A DNA stretch of 60,996 nucleotides from Fragilaria crotonensis (taxonomy: Eukaryota > Bacillariophyta > Fragilariophyceae > Fragilariales > Fragilariaceae): positions 1-60,996 of the forward strand of contig JAKSYS010000364.1 in the NCBI GenBank assembly GCA_022925895.1, given 5' to 3'. This document shows positions 52,801 through 60,996 of the stretch, piece by piece. Position 1 is the first letter of the stretch. The number at the start of each line of letters is the position of its first letter. The notes under the pieces were generated by a model. It was not told the DNA's origin. It made no database searches and worked only from the letters and a program-made list of their open reading frames with translations. Made by a program: the position numbers and the translations under genes.

Positions 52801-54250
52801 CACCGACACGGTTTTCGCCAACACGACCTCTACCCGAAACACTTGTTCCAGATCGCAAAAGATATCAAGTCTACCGCCGCCGCTCTAAGTTTGTTCCCTG
52901 ATACCACTACTTTTCGGACGCTCCCTCGCTTTGCTAACCATGCCTTCTTTGAAGCCGATCTTTTCCTACCTTTGCATTCCTTATCGCGGATTGAAACGCT
53001 ACCGGAAAATGTTTCGCGTGGACTTGAATTTCGCGCGCGAATCCCTATCTTGTCGCATACACGAATTCTTTTCGATTGGACGACGAGGAACAACGATCGA
53101 TTGCCTTGCGAACTGCCCAGACAATCATCCGCCTTGCCTTATTCGAACATGGTCTCATTAATCGCAAGACGCGACGACGATCGAGGGAACCAGAATTATC
53201 CAACAACCGCTTCCATATTGGCAACCTTCCACCTGCAGATCTATTCTTGTCCAACTTTGCAACCTGCTTCCCATGATTACCAGGCCCTCCCTTGTTCAAT
53301 TGGATCTTGATGATGTCAATGATGACACACTTGCAATCAACTATGTGGTCTGCCAACCTCTGGACTTCCTCCAACTGTTTACCCTGCAACCAACTGAAGC
53401 AAATGAGGAAACCTACTACATGGATGTCTACTGACCTCACTCCAGTCCCTACCAACGGCATCAACTTCTCGATTGACTTCCTTCCGCACTTCGAGTATAT
53501 CCTCTACCGAGTTGCGCAACTTGTGAATCCAAAGGACCCGACCGGCATTCTCCCCAGGAACCATCCTCCTCCCCACGTTATCATGTTCCAAGGCTCCCAC
53601 TTGCGTCCAACTCCTACTCTAATGGTTCATCAACTGAGATTGCTAAACCTACAGCAAGAGCAGGAATCTTCCCCACCACTTTCAACCATGATCAACAACC
53701 AATCATCAGCAACAGAGATGGAGAACCCTACAACAGATTGTCAGTCCAAGCTTTGTTCAAAGCCCAACTTGCCAAACCAATTCTTTCCTATCACATTGGC
53801 GACCCCGACTGGATTCCAACCAGCGCCGCTAACCTGCGTCGCCACCCTGATTCCAGTAAGTATCACGTCGCTCGCGATCCCAAAACGGTCCCCTTTTCCT
53901 TGGCTATTCGCATGATACCAGTTTTCACAACTGGTCCACTTGAGGAATCCATCTATCAAGCCTGGGCATTGCCACATCTCATTGATGCCCTCCGTGACCC
54001 TGAGATCCAACTTTTCAACAATCATCTTTCTTATTATTACAATGAGAAAGAGTCTCATCCTGAGTTTCCATTCATTGATCAAATGGGACCTGATTCACCC
54101 TTTTCAGCCAATGGCTACAATGGTGAGTCTAGTCTACAATGTCTGTCTTATCCTGGTTGTTATGCTGGTTACTTACCTTTTCTATCTGTGATAGCCTAGG
54201 CTGTCCCAATCAGATGGAATTAGTTACAAGTAACAACATAATTACCTTCC
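49736..54250 (+). pseudogene. Extra coding region upstream of gag, unrecognised
   Basis: Successive open stretches in changing frames (49736-49987, 50256-50879, 51065-51493, 51566-52102, 52087-53310, 53738-54199) look like one or two decayed long proteins. The first part is Ser/Thr/Pro/Lys-rich and probably disordered (NNKKKRRTSEKG; KHNVIDLTDDTNDLKTP). The part at about 52330-53310 looks folded, with helical blocks (CAVGLIYALRLYYITHHRHS; LFQIAKDIKSTAAALSLFPD). I recognise no domain. Ordinary copia elements of about 5 kb have nothing here, so this roughly 4-kb segment doubles the element. Whether it is an extended Gag, an added ORF or a captured gene is open. Confidence 0.6.
49890..49904 (+). 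promoter_or_regulatory. Primer-binding site
   Basis: Immediately after the 5' LTR the sequence is TGGTTGCTCGCCTCG. The TGG pairs with a tRNA 3' CCA end, as expected for minus-strand priming. I cannot name the tRNA. Confidence 0.7.
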
Positions 54251-54287
54251 AACAGGATAAAACTACATTTTCTGGACCACATTTCGC

Positions 54288-56621
54288 ATGTCTTGCTGTA
54301 AAACTCGCCGTTCCGCTTTATTTTCCGATCCGACTCGAACCCCGGACCCCCAGCACGAAATTTCTGCACAAAACGACCCACAAAACGAAAATCTTGCAGC
54401 AAACGAACCTGAAACTACAGTTTTCACGCACGACGACCCCGACAGCGAAAATCCCACACAAAGTGACACTACCAGCGAAAATCCAACGCAAAACGATGCG
54501 AACAGCACGGAAACTCACTCCCAACAGCTAATTTCCGACGCGGAAACTACATACGACGAACACGCACAAGAAACTCAACAACTACCCGGAACTCAACCAA
54601 ATCTCGCGTTTTTGCCACCAAACTCGCCCGAAACAAGCAGTTCACACACCGAAACACCCTCTAACTCGCCTCCAACTGCAAAATCAACAACTGGACCTCT
54701 AAAACGCATTTCCGATGCATTTTCAGGCATTCTCACGCCGAAAAACGTAAAATTACCTCACGATCCGGCCACAACCGACTCGAACCCACAACCTCCGATT
54801 TCAACAACTTTTTCGACGACGCCCCAAATTATACCTTCCAAAACTTACCACCCCGGAATTCGAACCTCAACCACCAAATCCGTCACAAAATCTTTCGCAA
54901 CCCCAAACTCAACAAAGCAAAATTATTCAACCTCCCAATACGAAACCTACCAAATCTACACAAAAACGGCCAATTCTGAAAATGATCACCAAACCTCCAG
55001 AAACTCAAAAACTCGCTCCCGCACGCCCAACTCCGCGCCAGGCGACCCATGCCACCTTTGCATACCCACCAACTGTCGACACCTTCTTTGACGACGACAC
55101 CGATCATGACTCAGAGCAAGAGCCAAAACACATCCAGCAGACATCGCCTGACGCACTCACATCCTCCACGCGAACCGACTTCACTTATCCCCAATTGAAG
55201 ATCTAACCAAGACGCTTTTGAAGTACGCCAAAAATGCAAACCTTCGCAAATTGGCTTACCCAACCGATCTTCAAGCACGCCGCCGCCATTTTAACACCTT
55301 CATCGACAACCTTCGAATTGTTTGCAACATTTCCCCGTGGACGCGCCAAGTCTTTGATCTTTGGCCAAAACAAGTCTCTTATTCACACCCATTTGTTGGC
55401 ACCGCACTTTACAACCTGATCTTTACAAACGTCTGCGATCCCTGCCAAAAACACATCATTGATGGTCCACCAGACGCCCGCACCGCGATTCTTACTCTGC
55501 GACGCCATTGTGCACCGCTAACTCCTGATCATGTCGAGCGCACTCGAGAAGCTTTTTGTTCCATCAAACAACCACATCATGAAGTCGCCACCTCTTACCT
55601 TAACCGCATCCGCATCCTTACGCGCGACTGCTATCATGCTGGAATCCCCAACACCGACGCCGAACTCATCAAGCGCACCGTTCGTGGTGGAAGCAATCAC
55701 CCTTTACGCCGCATCTTATCAACGCTTCGACGCCGATATCCGTCGAGCTGAACTAAACGACGAAGCTCTGCCACCATTCGCCGAACTTGAGAGCCATCTC
55801 CTCAACATTGACGAATCCCGTGGTCTCACACTACCGTCTCAGAATCAACGCAACTACAATCAGCACGCACATTCTACCCGTCAACAATCTCACCATTTTC
55901 AATCGCGCCACCCCCAAACTACCCATCGTGTTTTCACACAACGTCAACAACAAGCTTTCAGCTCCATCCTTCGCCCATATTCAAACCCTAATGGCAACAA
56001 TCAAAACAGAAGTCATCCACCGAGACCACCGCAAAACCATTCGCGCCCGTTCCGACCTCCTACAAATCCTTCGCGACCACCTTCAACAACCCGAATCAAC
56101 GTCGCCCACCACCTCCTTCGCCTCGCCCATCCAACCAACCCCAACGGAACAATCGACCACCTTTCCGACCAACGTTGAATCCAAATCAACGACCATCACC
56201 CAATGGATCTAACATCAATCAATCGCGCAACTCTGCATCCAACGCAGCTACCATCGTCTGCAATAACTGCGGACGCCTCGGCCACTATTCGCGCAACTGT
56301 ACCAACCCAAGATCCAACCAAAACAATCGCGCATCCAACCCGCAACGTTCAACCAACAATGAAAACGCTGCTCCTCGCAATCAACAACGCGCTTACTTTG
56401 TTACTGACTCTAGTCAAGACTCCCAAAATCATTCAAGATACCATCACCAAGCTTTCAAAGCTTCCTCCCTTGATCAACTTGATGATCAACAAGACAACAT
56501 CCCATGGCCCAATCCCACTCTACCTCAGATGCCTATCAATCAACCTCTACTTGATAGAGATTATCTTCCAACTGCCAACCATGCTCCTCCCAACTCTGGA
56601 GCCACAGCTTATTTCCCCTGA
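54288..56621 (+). pseudogene. copia Gag region with CCHC zinc knuckle, frameshifted
   Basis: A frame opens at 54288 (MSCCKTRRSALFSDPTRTPD) with a disordered N-terminus rich in Asn, Pro and Thr. The same frame resumes at 55218 with a Gag-like helical domain (RRRHFNTFIDNLRIVCNISP; FDLWPKQVSYSHPFVGTALY; ATSYLNRIRILTRDCYHAGI). After a shift it reaches a Gln/Asn/His/Pro-rich segment and then the zinc knuckle CNNCGRLGHYSRNC at 56259-56300 (C-x2-C-x4-H-x4-C). Gag packages the element RNA. Several frame changes make it non-functional as it stands. Confidence 0.82.
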
Positions 56622-59600
56622 TGACCCCCAATCACCATACCAAAGATTTGGTCCCCCACTCCTTGCAAACTGGCTACCTGACAGTGGTGCTACCAGCCAT
56701 TACACACCACTTTTCAGCGACCTCAGTGATGTTGAACCCTGCAGTGTCCCAATCTCCCTAGCTGATGGCAGCACCAAGATGTCTACCCACAAAGGCACAA
56801 CTGAATGTCACTTCACCACTGATGATGGCCTCAAATCCATCCTAGGTCTCACTGATGTCTACTTTGTTGAAGGCCTAAGTCACAGACTACTCTCCCCTGA
56901 CTGCTCTATCATGCACTCAAAATTTCAGTGTACTGATCAAGAACAGAGCTACCACCATTCAACTCCCAAATGGCTCCACCTACACTTGGCCAATTATCAC
57001 CAGAGAAGCACCAAATCCACACCAAGCCTTTTCAACCACTTCCAACCCCAAAGTTCCCTTTGACCTTGACTCTGAACCAGAAGAGCAACACTTTGATGAC
57101 ACTACAACCCCCATTGACACTGATCAACGCCGCTCAGTCACTGCCTTACCTTTGGAACTGATTTATCGACGACTTGCTTACCGCAATTTTCGAAATCTCA
57201 TGGTTGGATCCCTTCACCAAACATGGAATGATCATGTACTCACACCTACTGTTGACCACAACTCCTGGCCTCTCCGCATTTCCATCAGTCAAAAACGCGC
57301 CAGAAACAAAACGCCTCAACGCCAAGGCACAGAACCCTTCCATCGCCTTCATCTTGACCTTATGCGCAATCCTTTCCGCTATGGTCTCACCACCAATTCC
57401 AACTACTCAGCCTATCTGTTTATTGTCACAACCCCAGGCAAACTAACAGGTTGGATTGGTCTTCCAACTGAAAGCACAACTTCCATCCTTATTGCTCTGA
57501 AGCAATGGCTGACTGATACAGAACTACTTGGCCGCACCCAATCCGTCCGTTTCATCCGCACTGATGCTGGATCTGCTTTTACATCAACAAAATTCATCTC
57601 TGAATGCACCTCACTTGGTATCAAAGTTGAAGCTGCAGCCCTGAACATCAAGAAATGAATGGTATTTGTGAAGCAAAATGGCGTGAAGTCCACAACACTG
57701 CCAACATTCTCCTCAACAATGCAAGACTTGAGGTGCCTTCTTCCATCATGCCCATGCCTATGCAGTTCAAATCCTAAATGTCTGCCCTGCCAAGAATGTT
57801 ATTGATCAAGATGGCAACCCAACAACTCCCTATCAATACAGCTTCCAACGCAAGCCTTCCATTGCCAACTTTCGTGTCTTTGGATGTCCTACCTTCTTCA
57901 AACGCTATGAACCAACTTTCCGCAAAAGCTTATCACATATAAGCAACAACTCCAACGAGCCTCTCGCGGAATTTTCCTCGGTTTCCTGACAACTCCGCAG
58001 GCTGGCTAGTCTACTCCCCTGACCAACCCCAAAGCCTTGTCATCACCCGCGATGCCTACTTTGATGAAGACTTCAATTCAGCTCTATGTTTTGATTCCAA
58101 ACCCTTCGCTGGAGCCGTCCCCATCCGCTCCCATTTTAACCCAAATGGACTCTGCAACACTCCCGAAAACTCTGAACCATCTACTTTTCACCAAACTGGA
58201 TCTGCAGCCAACCTTGGCAATCCACCATCAACCTTCATTGATGACACAAATCCACTGCCCTCTGACTGCCATCCCTGAATCAACTGATGACAATACTGAT
58301 GAACAACCACCTGGAACCATGCCTAACCCAACCCATGCTGACCATAACAATGAAGCAATCATCCAACATGGTCCAACACCACCCACACCACATCAAATCA
58401 ACTTTGTCACCCATCAACAACATCATTCCCAACTCCACAAGATGATGACCATCTACTTCCAAGAATGCAATGAAGATCTACCAACTATTGATCCCATTCA
58501 TTCTGCCATGATGACTATTGACAATCCTTCCACAACAATCACAAGCAACTCCCATGGAATCTGTGGACAAATACCTTCCAGAACCACAATCTCTGAAAGC
58601 TGTCCTCAAACTTGATGATGATGTCCGCAATGCTTGGTTACATGCCATCAAAATGGAAATCAAGAACCTCATTGACCATGATACTTTCATCCTTGGACAA
58701 ACCCACACAAAGATGAACTCATTATCCCAGTCAAACTTGTGCTCAAAGCAAAACAAACTGCATCTGGAAAACTTGACAAACTAAAGCTCGCCTTGTCGCC
58801 CGTGGCGACCTGGAGAAACGTCTCCTGAAAAGAGTTAAAGCCATCAACCAACAACGACTCCTTGAACAACGTCAAGAAATTGCTGAATCTGCTACCTCTT
58901 CACCTGGCACTCCAAAACCTATACCTGTTGAACCACTCATGTATGAAGACACCTGGTCACCCTGTGCATCTGCAAGAGGGGTCAAACTATTCATTGCAAC
59001 CATTTGTGCATCCAGAAGAAGTGTCAAGAGTGCTGACTTCATTGGTGCCTACCTCCAAGCCAAAGTTATTGGTCGCCACTTTGTGAAACTGCCATTGAAT
59101 ACGCCTATCACTTCCTGAATACGCTAAATTCTTTGGCTCCCAATGTTACTGAACAAAGGAATCTACGGTCTTGTCTACTCCGGCAAATATTGGAACATTG
59201 AATTTTCGGAATGGCTCTACTCCCAAGGTTTTATTCAGTCTCCTTCCGAACCGTCCTATTTTGTCCGATACGACAAACACAATCAATGGCTCCGCCTACT
59301 ATTTTTCGTCGACGATATGCTCTACGCTGGAAGCAACGATTCCATCGAAAAACAATTTGAAGATTCCGTCCGCAATCGCTTTGATGTCAAATTCCTCGGC
59401 CCTGCGCAATGGTTCCTACAAATGCGTATCCACAAACATTCCGACTCAAGCTACACCTCGACCAGCACCGCTATGTTTTGAATACTCTTCAACGATACGA
59501 TCCAAACTCCGAATTCCCAGAACGAGATACCCTTCCCTCCCGATTATACTTTCAGCAAGGATAACCGCCCTGTAACCGCCTCCGACCTGACTCGTCGAAC

Positions 59601-60330
59601 AAAAGCAACAACGCCTTCCGTTCCGCTCTGCTGTCTGCACTCTCCTCTACCTAGCATACAACACAAGAGCTGACATCCTATTTGCTGTCTGCAAACTTGC
59701 TAAAGCATGCATCTCTCCTGGCATACCTGATTTTCGAGCTCTCACCTGGCTCATTGGCTACCTCCGACGTCGTCCCTACTATGCCCTCAAATTCTATCCC
59801 GATGGCACTTCAAACCCCATCTATGACATCTGCATCCATCATCGCATTCCATACACTGATCTCACTGTCTTCTCTGATGCCAGCTGGCAAGACTGCCCGA
59901 TACTGGCCGATCTACTGTTGGATACATGATCTTCTACAATGGTGCTCTTATTGAAGCCAATTCTACCATGCCAACACCTGTCGCCATGTCTACCTCTGAA
60001 GCTGAATACATGGCTGCATGTTCCGCAACCATGGCCACCGCTCACATCCGAATGCTTCTCTATGATATGCTCTATCTTGGCACCAAACAATGGCGTGAAA
60101 CCACTCAACGTCTCCTTCTATCCCTGCCATCCTCATGATTGACAATGAAGCAACTGTTCAAATCGCCAAGAATGGCAAACTCACTGCAAGACTCGCCACA
60201 TTGAACGCCGCTTCCACTTCGTCCGTCAAGGCCAACAAGACGGCATCCACCAACTTCATTGATTCCCCAGACTCCCAACTTGCCGATATCCTCACCAAGA
60301 CTCAACACTCCGGCAAAATTGATCCTCACC
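56620..60330 (+). pseudogene. copia Pol: protease, integrase, reverse transcriptase, RNase H, frameshifted
   Basis: The protease active site DSGATSHYTP starts at 56680. Integrase follows from 57152, with HLDLMRNPF (first Asp), RTDAGSAFTSTKF (second Asp) and, after a shift, NGICEAKWREV (Glu). The copia-typical RGIFLGFPDNSAGWLVYSP lies near 57965. Reverse transcriptase blocks include KLKARLVARGD-like sequence (about 58780), SADFIGAYLQAKV (about 59030), KGIYGLVYSGKYW (59155) and the catalytic FVDDMLYAG (about 59310, the usual YVDDM site). RNase H includes FSDASWQDC (about 59872) and SEAEYMAAC (about 59997). Domain order defines Ty1/copia. At least eight frame changes or stops were seen. Confidence 0.9.
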
Positions 60331-60394
60331 TCACCAAGATCTTCTGTGTTCTCCCGACCACATGCTTTCATCACCGGGACCAGAGATCTGATCC

Positions 60395-60402
60395 AAGAGG
60401 GG
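60395..60402 (+). promoter_or_regulatory. Polypurine tract
   Basis: AAGAGGGG lies directly before the 3' LTR, the position of the plus-strand primer in LTR retrotransposons. Confidence 0.8.
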
Positions 60403-60993
60403 TGTTAAAGATCTACTGTCACTCTGTCACACTGTCACTCGTAATTACTGTAAGGTTAAATACCATACGGTAATACGGTAGACAGTCCTATATTTTCTTC
60501 GCCTGTCCGTGACTCGTTCCAGTAGTTCTGCGAATCAGAACTCTGGATCCCGCGACCACACAAGGAATTTAAATCATGTTGCCCTGAGTTTCCTAAGTAT
60601 TCAAATTGTTATGTCAATTTTATTGACAACACAACTTTTACTATGGGATTCATAACTCAAACACCACTCAACAAGTGGGATTAAAGCAACATAACTTTTG
60701 TGAGACTCCAACTAATATTGAGATCTCACTTTCATTTTTCATCTACATTTTAACTTATAATTTCCACAAACCAAAAACAGTAAAGGCCTTTACTACTTAG
60801 TTCTACATCTTCTACATATTTGTAACAACAAATCTACCATCATGGTCCACATCTTCAGGACTCCTACGCCCAAAGCTGGACGATCCGTCACGTTCGCTTC
60901 CTCTCGTCAAGTCCGACGGCAGACTTCTAGGTCCTACTAACCTTAAGTCTACCGTCGGCCAGTACTCGCGTACCGATCACACGAATACTGTCA
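60403..60993 (+). repeat. 3' LTR
   Basis: 591 bp, from TGTTAAAG to TACTGTCA. Compared with the 5' LTR it has several small deletions, including one in the hairpin and a 2-bp deletion in the MVHIFRT reading frame (TCTCCCGTC versus TCTCGTC). Confidence 0.93.
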
Positions 60994-60996
60994 CTA

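Larger units (their letters stand above)
49290..60993 (+). mobile_element. Ty1/copia LTR retrotransposon, about 11.7 kb, decayed
   Basis: Two direct LTRs (49290-49889 and 60403-60993), both TG...CA, bracket an internal region that starts with a TGG primer-binding site and ends with a purine tract. Coding traces run in the order extra 5' ORF region, Gag with CCHC knuckle, protease (DSGA), integrase, reverse transcriptase (FVDDM), RNase H. Integrase before RT makes it copia-type, and diatom copia elements are called CoDi. The LTRs differ by roughly 2-3 percent by eye, largely single-base changes and 1-4 bp indels. The coding part has many frameshifts. No clear target duplication is visible: only three bases (CTA) remain after the right LTR. 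Confidence 0.93.

Noticed and set aside
1-60996. CRISPR arrays, bacterial operons, rRNA genes
   Set aside because: No regularly spaced repeats, no Shine-Dalgarno-led gene strings and no rRNA-like sequence; genes have spliceosomal introns, so the DNA is eukaryotic nuclear.

Overview
This window looks like nuclear DNA of a diatom (stramenopile alga), probably a TE-rich genome. The evidence is threefold. Proteins carry a signal peptide ending in an ASAFAP-like motif, the diatom plastid import signal (AAFAP in the gene at 4753-5534, GEAFV in the chloride channel at 39773). Introns are few, short and GT-AG (62-266 nt). The mobile elements are of kinds known from diatoms: a Crypton-type tyrosine recombinase, a large Ty1/copia element, hAT elements and a LINE-like fragment. 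I cannot name the species.

Layout. 1-2.4 kb is a decayed Crypton-like recombinase. 2.9-25.9 kb is a dense host-gene block: a GT49-like glycosyltransferase; a small plastid protein; a histidine phosphatase; a PH/PX/membrane/DUF1336 (EDR2-like) protein; the Rab3GAP catalytic subunit; two unknown proteins; a protein with a PH-like C-terminus; a divergent pair of V-ATPase proteolipid (subunit c) paralogues; a membrane-anchored FG nucleoporin; a CHMP7/Snf7-like ESCRT-III protein; and a YghU-type glutathione S-transferase. 26.9-39.7 kb alternates host genes (F-box/Sel1, secreted or plastid thioredoxin) with relics: a SET/MYND pseudogene, a 778-bp non-autonomous hAT element, a LINE-derived RNase H pseudogene, and a 2.7-kb hAT element with intact ends but a frameshifted transposase. 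39.8-48.5 kb holds two copies of a CLC chloride channel 5.5 kb apart; only the first has the plastid presequence. 49.3-61.0 kb is one 11.7-kb copia-type LTR retrotransposon, complete from LTR to LTR but full of frameshifts. It has about 4 kb of unrecognised coding sequence ahead of gag.

Functional themes. Several host genes concern endomembranes and organelle envelopes: Rab3GAP (Rab activation and GAP activity), V-ATPase (acidification), EDR2-like lipid-binding protein, GT49 (Golgi glycosylation), and the nucleoporin and CHMP7 (nuclear envelope). Eukaryotic gene order rarely implies a pathway. Two head-to-head pairs could still share promoters: V-ATPase c/V-ATPase c, and FG-nucleoporin/CHMP7. 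Host ORFs are intact while all transposon ORFs are broken, so frameshifts in the transposons are more likely decay than general sequencing error. All identifications come from reading translations by eye; no database search was run.
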